A DNA stretch of 64,000 nt from Stercorarius parasiticus (GCA_013396915.1 VWZL01000819.1:536654-600653), one strand, 5' to 3'. Positions 47,801 through 61,266 are shown, counted from the stretch's first letter. Translations and numbers: made by a program. Notes: generated by a model not told the origin, from the letters alone.

Positions 47801-50274
47801 ATAATTCTATATACTGTAGTGTTACCCAGTAATGACTTAAAAGATTTTTCAAATAAGCATGAACCGCATGGACTGGAACCATTTGAGATCCACCTCACAA
47901 ACCTTATTCCTTTGCTAGCCATTGACCCATAAAACCATAGGTCATTCTAATTCAGGATTTCCAGGCAGCAAAAGTTGCACATCTCTTTTTAAGAACAAAG
48001 TCACCCAGTCCAGAATTCCAGACTTGTTCCATGATCGCCAAGAATAAATGGGACATAATTTAAGTAAAACTATGAATCATGACTTTCTTCTTCGCTTGCG
48101 TAGATGAGGCCCATAAATGTGACCCTAAATTATCTATTGCATATTAGTGTTGTCTTTTCAGACACTTTGGTGGATTTCTTTAAAGCTCCAAATGTTCCTG
48201 AGGTCCTTCCTTCTCCTTTGAGCTGTCAGGAATGGTGATAGTGAAAGATTTCAGTTTTGTGTTAGCTGCATTGTTTCAATAGGTCAAAGCTCTGGTCCCC
48301 GTTAAGTGCATATACTCCTCCATGAGGGAAGGAATTCATAAGAAAAGAGACAAAATCGGTGGTGACAGTTTATGAGCCACTGGTGTAGCTCCTCAGTGCT
48401 CTGTAGCTATTGGAGGTGTAGTCGTGTCTGCTGCAATTCACTTTTTTAGTGCTATAAATGAATTCAACAAACGCTTCTTTCAGTAAGGGCTGCAGAGGGA
48501 TCTGCTGAATTGAAACTAGATAGCCATTCAGTACTCACTACCAAGAGCTTAAGGGTCTCCTGTCAGAGCGGGTTAAGCAATAAGAAACACTAAGCAAAGA
48601 GAATCAGTCTGTAACTCAGAGTGTTGGAGCACATAAAGCAAACCTCGTGATTGACCCTCTTTCCCCTCGCTTGTTTCTCAGTCTCTGTTCTACAATGGAA
48701 AAAATCTGGGAGGTCGCAATGAGCACTGTTCCCTTCTGGCCTTTCCGAAAACGAGCAGGTGGATTGGCATCACTATCTGATGTCAGTGTTGCTTCAGGAG
48801 AACTGGGAGCTCTTCCCTGGTCTTCCTGCCTTGTCCCTTTATTTTCTTGTTTCTCCCTCTGGTTTGTTTTTTTTTTTTTTCACTGCTTCTGGTTTTCCTG
48901 GGTTCATAGCAGTTCTGTTGTTCAAACTGCTTTACAAACACAATGCTGGCAGTGTTGCTGATGTGTCCCAAGAGCCCTGTGCTGGCCTGTGAGGCCTGCA
49001 ATGACCTTGACTGCTGTAAGGGCTCCCCCTCTCTCCTCCCTGAGACCACTGAGCTTCATTTTGTGCTTTTAGCCTCAGTGGGTCACAAAAATGTAAGCCA
49101 TGTTCCCCATTGCCTTTTACTGCTCTCTTGTCCTCTTACCAGAATGAAGAGTGGCTCGGTAGATAAATATCTCGCTCTCTTAATCAACTTCTTTTGAACA
49201 GCAGGAGGGGCTGCAGCACAGTTATTTTTTTCTATTTATCTCAGAACTGTCAGTGACTTGACTTTGCTTTCTTGTTACCCAGTTACCAAAATTGTTTATA
49301 AGCTGATATTCTGCTCTCCTTCTGGAATACTTCAGATGAGGATTTAAATCTCTTTCCTGCTGCTCCCTTACTTTTTTTGGGCCGCTGTTTGATTAAAGAC
49401 CCTCCAGGGAGAAAAAAGAACTTCATTTAGCGATTCAGTTTTCACTTGTTTCTTTTTATTTAATGAGATGCTAGTAGGTAGCTCTCTTGGTACCTTCCTT
49501 GTGGGTTCATACATACTTTTTTCCTCTTTTGTTCTTTTTGCGTTTTTTTGGTTTTGGCATTTTTTTTTTGGTTTGGTGGTTTGTGGGTGGGTTTTTTTGG
49601 ATTTTTTTTTGTCTGCAAGAACAGAATGGCAGTGGTAACCTAAATCCCCTGTTACTGAAAATGCAGCCCTCAACTGAGGGGAATCATTTGCTATATTTTT
49701 ACAAGTTCTCTTCTTTTTCTCTGAGGAAATATGGAGATACTGGGTCAATTTTGAGTGTAGATGGAATAATGTCTGTTTTGATTTGAAAGCAGCCTTCCAT
49801 CAAAATAACGAGGTGCTGGACAATTTTCTCTGAAATCAGGCTGTGACTTCAGGCTGTGACTTTAATTACATTAAATCACTTTTGTACATTCTTAAGACCT
49901 TCTGAAAATGAAATATCACTCTCTTATTTCAATGCATAAGAGCACCTCCCTTAACTCTTGTTCTGGGGTGTGTTCCTTTCTTTGCAGTTAATAATTGATG
50001 TTGACATCAGACAATAAAGTACACCATTTAACTGAATCTGGTTTAGTTTCTTCAGTATGAAAGACAGTTGAAACCCAGAATCTTTGATAATTATAAATGG
50101 ATGAAACTAATGATGAATAATATGTTCCTGCTTCTAAATGACTGTTAAGATTTAGCTATCAGAACACTTTTGTGAGGAAATTTTAAAAAAATATAAAAAT
50201 GAAGCACATTGGTAATTTTTTAATGTTCAAGAGACTTCAGTTAAAGAGGTCTATCTTTGGTTTTGATTTTCCAG

Positions 50275-50354
50275 CCATTCCCCTAGGAATTATAGTGGTA
50301 CGAGGAGATTGTGACTTGGAGACCTGTCGTATGTACATTGACCGTCTACAAGAG
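50275..50354 (+). CDS. DGKI: DGKI exon 14 of window
   Basis: The exon is 80 nt; two bases complete Ser, then 26 codons end in phase 0. It reads IPLGIIVVRGDCDLETCR and then MYIDRLQE. The acceptor is gattttccag and the donor gag|gtgagg. It lies between the accessory domain and the ankyrin repeats. Confidence 0.96.
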
Positions 50355-52182
50355 GTGAGGTTTTTATGAATTCAGGTATCATATGTCAATCTATGTTATG
50401 CTTCTTTCAGTTCCGAGTACAGAGATCTATTAGTTGCAACAAGTATATATTAAGAGTGTTACAGATTGCCTACCACTGAAAACAAAACTTTAGAATTGTG
50501 ATATGATAATAAAAACAGGAGTAGCACTGAAAAATATTTTCTAAGCAGGAAATGAAAAGCCATACTGACTCCTTTTAAATGATAACAGAATTGACATGGA
50601 TGGGTGTGTTTTCTTCTCCTTGGATTGGAATGGAATACCAGGATTCTCCATATACCTTATTGAAATTATACAAATTGGTGATTAGAAAGTGCGTTATGTA
50701 AAGATAAACATCGTGATATTTGAATAGGTCTAATTATGCAAATGTTATTCTCTAATACTGTCATGGAGTAATCTGAGACACCAATAAACACTACAAATAT
50801 CTACTAGATATTTCCAAATATACAGAAATATATGTTCATGTAGCTAATAATAATGTTGCTCTTATTGTCTTGAACACCTTGCCTCGTAAGAGTTCATTCT
50901 ACAATACAGCGTGGGAAATGGAGACTTGAAATGCTCCATTACCTGTATAATTTGAAGTGTGTATGCATTTAGTGATAGAACTAACAGATTTTATTAATAT
51001 ACTATCTCTGACTTTTTAATCTTTTATTGATATCTTTCAACAATACTTACAAGTGTGATGACATTACGTAGGTTTCTAACTAGATGGTCCAGTTTACACA
51101 GGAGCTATGGACGTCATCCCTCCCACTGAACTCTTTGGGAGCCTCTGACTTCTCTGCAGTTTTGAAACTCTACACTTGTAGCATGAATATGGGCCTTAGT
51201 ATCTCACTACAGGCTTTCACTTTTTTGCATTTCCACCAGGATTACTTTCATCAAACGCATTTTCTGAACATTCACACCTGAGGTGTGGTTATTATTATCA
51301 GACATGAAACCTTATTGTAAGGTGATGCATATTTCAGGTATGCAGTGATGGAAAATAACAATTAAATAATTGTGGTCGTGTTCTCAGCAGATAACAAACG
51401 TGATGTCATACTGAGCTCAGGCAACTTAATATGGCCAGTACTGGCGTGCGAGTAGTTATATAGCACTGGAGGAAGCACAGTTAGAAGTTCTGGTTGAATT
51501 ACCCATAGTGGTTGTGGAGGAACTGTGTTTCTCCAGCCTATTGCAGGGTTTGTACTACTTTTTTTGCGTGTCCTTGGTTTGGCTCAGACCCATTTGCTGG
51601 GAATGGAGGTGCCAAGGCTTTCTGCACTCTGCCAACTTGCATGCCAACCGAGGAGCTATAGTTTGTAGGCCAGGCTTTTTGGTAGGCAATGTCATGAGCT
51701 AAAACTATTTGACAAAATCTCTATTAAAATAAAGTAAATTCCTGAACCCTGATGAATAGCAGGGGCATTGTGATATGACCTCCCTGACATGAGGTTGTCT
51801 TAAAATAGGGAGAACTGACAGTAGTTTTCTTTAGTGTGTTAATTACTCAATAATATTTGCAAAAAACATGTATGGGTTTTAGCTTCTTTTCTTTCACTTT
51901 GTTGCTGATATTCTAAATTTAGATAGTTTTCATAGCACAAATAGTGATATGGTAAAGATCCATTAACATAATCTCTATATTTTTAAAACCACTTTTTTGA
52001 CCAAGTGTATGCAAATCAAAACTTTTAAGTGAGCTTTCCATGACTATTCTGTGGTGGTTGTTTCAGTGAGAAACACTTGCAAAATTATTTGTTTGCCCAA
52101 CCCCATCAGATAGTGGAACTGCAAACAGCTCTTGTTGCTTTAATTTTTTTCATCATTGGTGTGTCTTTCATCCTCCCACTAG
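50355..52182. other. Intron 14
   Basis: This 1.8-kb AT-rich intron shows no repeat or exon-like block that I recognise. Confidence 0.85.
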
Positions 52183-52227
52183 GACCTACAATCAGTAACT
52201 TCTACTACGCAGAGAGTTCATTACCAG
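52183..52227 (+). CDS. DGKI: DGKI exon 15 of window: 45-nt symmetric exon
   Basis: This 15-codon exon is phase 0 to 0 and reads DLQSVTSTTQRVHYQ. It has acceptor cccactag and donor cag|gtaaga. It was found by similarity to the DLQSV...RVHYQ segment of mammalian DGKI and is easily missed by ORF length. DGKZ lacks this segment as I recall it, and skipping the exon keeps the frame, so it may be alternatively spliced. Confidence 0.93.
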
Positions 52228-55200
52228 GTAAGATAAGCTTTCCTTTTAGTATCAGAACAAAGATAAGCTTAACAATGTGGACTGAACTCTTTGCGTTTGA
52301 ACACAGGTTTTCTTTTTTTTAAATACCCGTATGTTAGATGAATTTCTGATTATCATTTACCCTCAAACGTTGGAGGTTCATTCTGCTTTCCCTGGGACAA
52401 TCCTTTTCCTTGCAAACCTTACAGAATAATCTTTAAAATTAGCACAGCATGATGATGTGAGTGCTATCGCAGCAGCAGTGCCTAGTGTCTTGAAGTGAAT
52501 GAGAGAATGTGTCCTGTAGGACAAATGGCAAAAGTAAAATCGTTTCTCTGTCTGAGAAACTGAACAATAGCTGTAGTAATAAAGTCTATCACTGAGAAAA
52601 AAGGTGTGCCAGCAGGCCTAACCTGTTAATAATTCTGTGCAGCACAGTTGTCTACCTTTACTTTAATATAATCTTCAGAGTAGTTTTTTTTTTATCCATT
52701 CTGGCACAAATGTGTCATTTGCATGTGACAAACAGGTTCTAGTTTTAGATGGCTAGTTTTTAAAATTGGTCTTTCTGTGCATTTTACAACTTTGTTGTAC
52801 AATTTATGCAATACAGAACTTGGCTTTGCAGTTGGAAGTATTGATCAAGAATATTTACTTCTCTCAGTAAAATATTGACGTGCATAGTGGTTAAATTGGG
52901 AGTAAATAACAGACTAACTCTACTGGCTCCTGAGCTGGTCTGACATCAGTGCAGAGACTTGACACGAACAGTGGTCAATTGACACAGCACCCACCTAGGA
53001 TCACAAGACAAGTTTGCATGGTGTTGATAGCTTTTTCCTAAATTTAACAATGCAAGTCTTGGGATCAGCAGGAATGAGTTCACTGTGAAAGCATACAGAG
53101 ACCCAGCTGACGGGAACCCATTGCGGTGAAATTGCAGATAATTTCTTGGGGCCTAATGATCACCTGGGTGATACAGAATTCCAGTTTGGCCAGAATGCCT
53201 GTAAATGCACTGAAAGCAGGAAGAAAATGCAATTTGGCATGTTTTCCTGGAGTTGCCTTGTTCATACCAGTTCGTGGGATTTTTTCTGCGTTTTCCCGTC
53301 CAATTTTAACCTCATATTTTGACATTTCTATCAATCGTTTTCCTGGAACTGAGTTTTAGAGCAGCACTAGTGTCTAGCGAATTGGCTAATAAAACAGCTT
53401 GTATTATTCTGTTCCACTCATTATAAATTAACCTAAGTGGCTGCTGACTGCTCCATGCGTAGGGAACTGCCTGAGGTAAAATGAATAACTAAATCTGCAC
53501 GTATGGGGAGGGCCAAAAGAGAGTATGACATGTTGGAAATCAGCTCCATATTTGGCTCTAAAATCTGCAGTTATAGAAGTATATGTTAATTGCCTAGCCA
53601 TCTCCTCCAGTGCATATCAGTGTGAAATCCGTAACATGCTATCAATTTTTTATGATGCTACATTTTGAATGCACCCCCTTTCTGTGTTTTGTCTTCAGTA
53701 CTTGTTTATCCTGGATTCTTCAAACGTTGGTTTATTCTCAGCGGGTCATTTCTACAAACTGTCTTGTTAGGTTAATTTGAGGTTTGTTCCATGTTTGTTG
53801 GTATCCCTCTACATACTACAGAAAGTAGAAAAAGCAGGGGATAAAGGGCATGAATAAGGTACTTGAGTTGATGGAACTGTCTTCTTACCTCACTAATAAG
53901 GTGTCAGGGTGCTTTTAGGTCTCATAAATGCAGTTCTCTTGCACGATTCCTCTGCAGCTGAAAACATGGGGAGTCAGCAGAAACAATATCAGCAAGCCCA
54001 GGTGCAAATAAGAAAAATGAAGCTAGAATTGTTTTTCATTCTGTTTGTTTCTCTAATGAGTTTAATGCTTACAAAATACCATTCTGCAGTTGAACTATAA
54101 TGAAGTCTTGGCAAGAGAATATGACAATATGCAATTTGTGATTTGAATTTACATTTACCAGCATTATTCCTATCTTAATTTTCCCAGCATTATGTACTGT
54201 GCCAGGCCTATGAATTTTTACTCATGTCTCCTCTTTGTATCATCTACCTTTTTAGTATGCACTGTCATCTTTGAATATTTTCTTCCTTTTGTCCTTTGTA
54301 TCCCAGTCTTCACCTTTCTGCAAAGAGTGGGCTTAAATATTAAGATACATAAAGCTTTGTGCATGTAGATACATAGACATTGGCAAACGTAGTGGATTTT
54401 AGAAAGACCTTGACTCTCCCATTTACACCTTTGTTGGATACAAGCAAACCTAAGCATCCCGCAACTCCAAAAGCCCATAATAGAGAAAGACATAGGTGTG
54501 TTCTAAATTTGATGCTTAAACCACTGAGATATGTCATTACCACTGAGATATGTCATTGGGTCCCCATGTGCAGACAGAGTTCACTTTATGGAATGTTATG
54601 CTGTTTTTATCTTCATCTCTCCTGTAACGCACAGAGGTCGGGGACAAAAAACTGTACATGAGAGAACAGTTTATGGGATCAAGTAAAATCTGTGAGTCTG
54701 AATATGGGAGGGAATTGAGGCTGTTTTATTTTTGTCAGGGTGTCTATCGATGCAGGTATCACGCATCAGAAGATATATATGCATATATATTATCTTTTTT
54801 AATCAAGCAAAGTCCTTAAGTTGCTGCAGTACCATTTTAGACAAGATCTGTTGCCAGGACTATAGCCAAGCTCTAGGGTACTGAGGAAACAACAGGTGAG
54901 TTGTCTGGAGCCGTCTTTGCTTTTCTGTTCTAGATAACCAGAAAGGAAAGGCAATAATAGATGGTTCCAGTCAATCCCAGAGGCAGAAGCTAATAAGATG
55001 AATCTTGCAAAAGCTGTCATGATACCAAATGAAATTAATAACATTTTGTAGCAGCATCATGCCAGGCACTGGTATGCATTCACCTGGCTGAGAAATGAGT
55101 GTCCATCAAAATGCTAATCATCATCACAGCTGCTTGAAAACAATACATAGTGTGTGCAGGCACCCTGCTGACTAGGAAGCTGGGGAAGCCATGAACTTGT

Positions 55201-57420
55201 GCGTATTTGTGCAACATCAGTGTGACCTCATTTTTTTTTTTCTTGGGTGTCTGAAAAGGTGTCAGACACCTTTAATAAATCAAGAGCAATGTCTGCCTCT
55301 TAACTTAAGAGGGCATCATTTGCTCTGTAATCAATTTGGAAATTTTTTTAACCCAGTCAGACTGAAATGACAACCTCCTTCAGCATTCTTTGAGATTTTC
55401 ACGAGGCTGAAGAAAGCAAACTGCTTCTTCCCCATGGTGTTACTGACACATGTCTGGGCAGTCTGGGCAATTGAACTGATGAAACTCCCATTTTTCTGTC
55501 AATATTTTTTTTTTTTCTTAACTTTTTTCTCACACATGGCTACTCAGATAAGTATTTTTGAAATACGTCAGATTTGCAAAACCGTAAGATAAATTGCTGA
55601 GAAATATCTGTTACTTCTAGGTTTTCTTAATAATATAAACACCAGTTAGTAAAAGCAGGGGAAAATATATAGGGAACAGTGAACCTTTGAGAATCTGCAT
55701 GAATGTTCCAGATGTGTTGGATGTGTTTGATATACCGTAAACTTTCATTTTAACTCTGTGTTAGTGTTTCTGCACTTTCCCTCTTCTTGTATACAAAGCA
55801 TCCTCACTTCCCTCCTTCAAACCCTGTGCATAGTGCCAGTTTCCTGTGGGAATGGTGGGTTTTGTGTCACTTGGAGTCTCTCACTTAGGCTGCGTGCCTT
55901 TCTAAAAAATCTGCTGTAGCTCAGGCTGGAGTGGTGGATTTCTGTGCTCTGCTAGGGGTTAGGCGTTCATAGCTCTGTTGTCCCTTCTGGCTGAAAACCC
56001 GTGATTGTTTGAAATCTTTTTTTGGAACTTGCTCCTTCAGCCAGCCTTTACTTTCTGGTGTTGGACCTTCAAACAACAACTCACCTGATATAGCTGTACA
56101 ATCCCAAGATGAAAATAATTTGTCCTGCATCCTACTGTCAGGAAAGGTGCTGGGCTCCTGTGTGATACTCTGAGAAGTCCCAGTGAGATACCATTGTATC
56201 CTGGTCTATTTTCACCAATCTATGCCCATTTTATGAATATATGTACGTATACATTATTCACATTCTGTGCTTTCCATGCACAGCAATACTTTTCTCAAGG
56301 GTACCTTTCCTCTCCGTTGCTTCTACTTTTTCTTTTCTTGCCTTGTGATTTGATATACCACTCTCTAGTTTGTTGTCTGAAGGAGGAGTAAAGTTTAATC
56401 TTGAGCCAGTATGTGCCTGAACTTACATCATTTGCAAATATGCTGATTTTACTGCTTAAGATGCAAATAAGGATAGAATCTGGCTCTATACAAATTTTGG
56501 GTGTGTGCTTGACATCTATACTGTTGTGTTTTGCCCTCTGCAAATCTATTTGTGTTTAAATGTTGTGTTCCCAGTGGCTTTAGGAAGCTGTCTGGCCATC
56601 CCCTGACAGAGCTATGACCACCCTCTGCTTTCTGAGATCACTTTTGCCTCTCCAGCTCAGTGAGAGCTGAAAAAGCAGGAGGCAGCCTATTTGACTCCTT
56701 GGTGAGTGCAAGTCAGGAAGAAGGCTTTAATTCCTCCCCGGTCATTTGGTTTGGTTCCTGAAATAATGTCCATCAGCTTCCATGAAGCCCGTCTTTTTAG
56801 CCAGAATGGGAAGATGTTGATGTAGGATGTCTGTTTGCTTGGCCAGTAGTGGTGGCTCCCAGGTCTGCGCTCTCTGTATTCTGGGTGTGGAGAATTATCA
56901 CTTCTTTTACCCTGATGTGCATTTGAGACACACTAGGGCCAGGCGAAGCGGGCAATTGCTTTGAGGGGTGTATCAGTGCAGGTGGGAGAGTGTAAAAATA
57001 CTGAACTAGCATAAAGGAAGGTGACAGGCACAAAAAAAATGAACATAGTACTTAGAGTTCATGTCTGTTGTGTGCTGATACTGATATGTATCTTTTTGAC
57101 CTCTTTCACCTCTCTCTGTTCCTGTGTTCCCACAAATAAAGCGGGCTGTAGGCAGCTGAGAAGGCTGTGTTTGGTGCAAAGATTTTTGGTACTGCTGTGC
57201 TAAAGGGAAGAGGATTGCTGAGGATGTCAGTTTACTGTCTTCTGTATCACAATCGAACCCTGATGTCAGTGAGGACCTTATCCAGCGGGTTTGGGCTATG
57301 TAGGTTTTGCACGTTGTGCAATGTCAGTAGAGCAAAATGCAAAAAGCAGAGACTAGAAAATAGTCCTTTCTGGAGAAAAAAGTTTGTTATTTTTTAATGT
57401 AATTTCCCTACCCTATCCAG
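52228..57420. other. Intron 15
   Basis: This 5.2-kb intron contains a 19-base tandem duplication (ccactgagatatgtcatt, 54521-54558), an 18-base AT palindrome around 54773-54790, and a short inverted repeat at 55246-55270 (ggtgtctga/tcagacacc). No interspersed repeat family is assigned. Confidence 0.8.
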
Positions 57421-57490
57421 GACCAAGAAAGCTCTTTCCCCAGAGTACTTTCTGTTCAGAGGCTCTCTCCTAGATGGTGCTTCCTAGACG
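57421..57490 (+). CDS. DGKI: DGKI exon 16 of window
   Basis: The exon is 70 nt, phase 0 in and one base of an Ala codon out (g|gtaagt). It reads DQESSFPRVLSVQRLSPR, then WCFLD. LSPRWCFLDAT is conserved between DGKI and DGKZ. The acceptor is ccctatccag. Confidence 0.96.
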
Positions 57491-58935
57491 GTAAGTGCAT
57501 CTCCCTTTTCTTGTCCCTAGCATGCTGCTTGCAGCTGGTGTGCATGTGAAGGATAGTGCATGTTGAGGGTATTACTATGGAGGGGTAACCATTCCTTCTT
57601 GTTACACTGAGCGGGTTAAAAAGGAGCTGGACCCTTCATCTAGCAATCAAAATGTCTGCTGTAGCTTTGTCACCTCAAGGAGGCATGTTCTTCTAAGGGT
57701 GGTTAGAGGTTTGGCTTATTAGTGTCTCTGCTGTGATGAGCAGCACTTACTGCATGATAGTGCCCGGTTGTGTCAACACACTGCTGCTGGTAAGGCTGTG
57801 TTCTTTGCTCTGGTTTCTCTTTAAGTACTGTAATGTTTAGGTGACAGAAAAGTGCCTCCCTTTCCCTGTAAGACTGCACTTCGTATAACTCCGTGGAGAG
57901 CCGCACTTGTATTTGACGAAGACTTTGTCAAAGCAGACAGCTTATCTGGGCTTTACATCAGGCTCCAGAGCACTGGAATTAGCAGCTAAAATGGATGGCA
58001 TCTGCTTTTGCAAAAGCTTCAGCATGTGGGGACTGACATTTTTATTGTTCTAAACAAAAACAATTTCTTCTTGACAATTTCTAATCACTCTTCCTTGCCT
58101 CTCATGAGGGAAATTGATAGAAAACATATTGACAATCTGCTTGGGTTTTGGAGAAAGCTGGGTGGGTAGATGCATTCAGTTTTGTCCCTTGCGGTGCCTA
58201 AAACTACAATGCTACATACTGTGCTCTTGTGTCAAAACTCCCGAATGAAGGAATCTGATTTCACTGGCCAAACAAAATGCAAAGCAGAAACAACCACAAA
58301 AAATCCCATCTGATGAAGTACATTGTAGGTGATGAAATCACTTCTGTGTTTGGAGATACATATTATTTGGCAGTGACATGATTCATGTTAGGTGCTTTAT
58401 GTAGTGAATCCTCCCCTATTTTCATGTGTTTTTCATGAGTGACATAAATTTTCCTGGAGTGTATTGGTAATTCTGGGTGAATATCTGTGGCCATGCATTT
58501 GATTTACAAAGAGCTCCCAAGCGTGTTATTGTTCTTTAGATTCAAAATTTGAATTAATCCTATTAGACCCATCAATGTCATTATATGCTTGCTATACTCT
58601 CATTGGAACAATGCAGCTTTTTCTGTCACATTTTTAATGTAATCAAATCTTCTTATAAGCCTGAAATCCATTTTATATGTTTTTAAATATTTATTTCAAG
58701 TTAATAATTTCAGTGAATATTGTTTTGTTAAGCATCACCTTTAAGTTCGCCATTTAAAGGGATAGGAATATGGACATAATGAATGAATCTGATTATGTGC
58801 TTGTGAAACTGCTGTGACTTCACTGACACAGAGGTTTTTTTACGTGGTGGTGATTTTAGCTCAGCCCATCTTAGCCACGCAGCTCTGCTCAGACCATTTT
58901 CTTCACTGTGGCTCTGTTGTTTCTCTGTCTTGCAG
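57491..58935. other. Intron 16
   Basis: This 1.4-kb intron has an AT-rich, complex stretch at 58440-58740 that could be conserved non-coding DNA, but nothing identifiable by eye. Confidence 0.8.
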
Positions 58936-58976
58936 CAACTTCTGCTGATCGTTTTTACCGCATTGATAGATCTCAG
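58936..58976 (+). CDS. DGKI: DGKI exon 17 of window: 41-nt exon
   Basis: This short exon completes the Ala codon and adds TSADRFYRIDRSQ, ending in phase 0 with donor cag|gtaaat. The acceptor is gtcttgcag. Together with the previous exon it gives the type IV motif CFLDATSADRFYRIDR. Confidence 0.96.
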
Positions 58977-60568
58977 GTAAATCTTTATTTGATTACAGTT
59001 TCTATAGATTTTTTTTTTTAAAGCTATGTCAAATGCAGCTTAAAATGAATTATCTGCTGTTCCTCCTGTGTATTCTAAAATGCTACTGGTGTCTCATGAA
59101 AAGTAGAGAAAAATTATGGGCCGTTTTTTCGTTGATGTAATTTACATCATTTCATTTAAGTTTTATATCTGCTGACCATCTGCCCTTCTGTTTACTACCA
59201 ATCTGATGTACAGATCAGAATTTTCTACATTTGTCATCCTTATCATGTCTTACTAAGAGCATCTGTGTGACACCAGAGTGTCTGAGTTTATCTTTTCACT
59301 GATGCTTTTAGTCACCAGAGGTCCTGATCCTGTGTGTGTGACATGGAATAACTATGGAAATTAAGGTGATGTTATGAGTTGAAAATTATGACCAGAGCTG
59401 TATCAAATATTCCTGAGAAACCCCAAAACAACGTGTAGCTCCATTGGATTCAAACCTGTGGTATAGATTTGACAATCTGAATATATTTTCTAAAAGACAC
59501 TTTGAAAATTTTACAGAGCTTTTGGTGTTTCTGATTTGTAGTCAGAACAGGCCAATTAGTGGTTCAGCATTAAGTGCAAACTGTTGATTTCACACAGTGG
59601 TCATTTGTTTCTGAGAAACGCATTTCCCCCTGAGAACTGTGTAAGCTATTTCTGAATCACAGGAACATATGACTGTTTCCTAGCAAAATCAGCTGGTGGT
59701 TTAGTTCAAGCAGAAGGAGCTGTGCCTGTAGTTCAGATGTCCCGGGTTCAATGTCTGTGTGTAGCCACCACAGGGCTTCTTTGCACACAGTCGTATAAAT
59801 GCTTTGATGGAGTTGTACTTCAACATTTGGAAAGCAAGGGTGAAGATGCTGCTATAGGTTAAACTGGACAATATAACTCTGTTTGGCTTATTCTGCATTT
59901 CTTTAATACTTGACTCTGTGCAAATGGTGGTCTTTTCCTCCTGCTCCTTTGCCATGTGTTTCTGTGAGGAAAAGATCGATACTGTGTGATGGTCCCAGCC
60001 CACAAACCGTGAGCAGTTTCCCACTCATACGCCTATATAGACAGGCCTACTCACTTGATGTTTTTTGAAGGACAATGAGCCTTCTGTGTCAATAACAAAA
60101 AAGAGGGACTGAGAAAGAGAGCTTTGGTAACGGAGATGCGAAACCAGGCTGTACAAGTAATGGAGGTCTGGGAGAGTATACCCAAACAATGGAAAGTCTG
60201 TCAGCCATCAGCCGGGGGCAGACTTTGCATGTTGGTCCTCATTTTGAAATGCAAACCTCAGTTTTTTGGGTAGACCTCCAGTTTTCAGCTGAATGACATA
60301 GAGTGACTGAGTAGTAGCTTTCTAAGCATTGCTGTGAGTGTGAAGCTTCCTGGTTGGGAATCTTGTTTGGCTTGAAATCGATGAAGTATTTATTGGTGAC
60401 TTCAGTGGCATTGGTTTTAGTGTGTGCACACTTAAATAAATACACAGAATCCCATGAATGCTCTTCAGAGACCCTGATGTGCGCCCAGCTTTCCCATAGC
60501 CAGCTGGGTGCTCGGAGAGACCAGAGATGCTGCAGGTTCATTATTTGTTCCTTGTATCACTCCCACAG
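58977..60568. other. Intron 17
   Basis: This 1.6-kb intron includes a probable tRNA-derived SINE relic around 59690-59780. Confidence 0.8.
59690..59780 (+). repeat. tRNA-derived SINE relic, sense
   Basis: tggtttagttcaagcagaag resembles an A box, and cgggttcaatgtc about 40 bases later resembles a B box. No cloverleaf with paired acceptor stems can be drawn, so this is a SINE relic rather than a tRNA gene. Confidence 0.4.
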
Positions 60569-60696
60569 GAACATTTGCACTTTGTGACGGAAATTTCGCA
60601 GGACGAGATTTTTATTCTGGACCCAGAGATGGTAATGTCGCAGCAGGTGGGGACACCACCAGGAATGCCTGATCTGGTAGTGGAGCAGGCCTCTGG
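60569..60696 (+). CDS. DGKI: DGKI exon 18 of window
   Basis: The exon is 128 nt, phase 0 in and two bases of Gly out (gg|gtgagt). It reads EHLHFVTEISQDEIFILDPE, then MVMSQQVGTPPGMPDLVVEQ and AS. The PGMPDLVVEQASG segment is specific to DGKI relative to DGKZ. The acceptor is ctcccacag. Confidence 0.97.
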
Positions 60697-61266
60697 GTGA
60701 GTGGCTCTGGGATCTGGACTTCAGCAGCTGTATTAGAGTTGGGCATCTCTTTTCTGGTCCCCTTTTCTGAAGGGTTGGGAGATGTGGGAGGGCAGATCTT
60801 AGGTGGGGAGCTGGGGACAGGATCAGATGCAGCCACGGTAGTGACAGGAGGACAGTGAAATAATATCTACTCTATTCAGGCATCCTGGAACACAGAGCAG
60901 GACTAATGGACTCTAAACCTTTCAATCTCCTCACACCTCTGAGTGTATCTGTCCTGCCATAAATCTGTATTAATCGAGTTACAAACCCCTTCTCTGCATG
61001 GTCAGAGCTCTGATACCAGGCTCTGAAGTCCTCTGGGCCTAAGAATGATGGTGAAGTGCCTCTGTTTCTTCTCAGCCCATGGGCAGACCAGAAATGCTCC
61101 TATTCATCTATAGGAACAGTCTAGTACTCATAGTGAATTAAGCTGTTTTAGCTTGCTATGGGCGGAAAAATACTGGGAACCAGTAAGCGTAAGAGAGCTT
61201 CAAAGCGGAGCATGTGAGGTAATTTCTGAGAGGTGAATGCCTTTCTCTTCCTTCTTCCCTCCCTAG
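60697..61266. other. Intron 18
   Basis: This is a 570-base intron with no recognised repeat. Confidence 0.85.

Larger units (their letters stand above)
39209..50274. other. Intron 13
   Basis: This 11.1-kb intron contains A/C-only tracts (39273-39310, 47623-47663), G/T-only tracts (43322-43360, 49560-49600), a CR1 copy at 45105-45330, the CR1 hairpin at 47687-47800, a possible MIR-like relic near 44505-44640 and an X-box-like palindrome at 39799. The 39700-41700 part looks complex and unique. No coding exon is evident. Confidence 0.8.

Noticed and set aside
49368..49748. 126-codon minus-strand Lys-rich frame
   Set aside because: It is the complement of T- and G/T-rich low-complexity DNA; the composition explains its length.
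59700..59770. tRNA gene suggested by A- and B-box-like motifs
   Set aside because: The acceptor and T arms do not pair and the B box is degenerate; a SINE relic explains it better.
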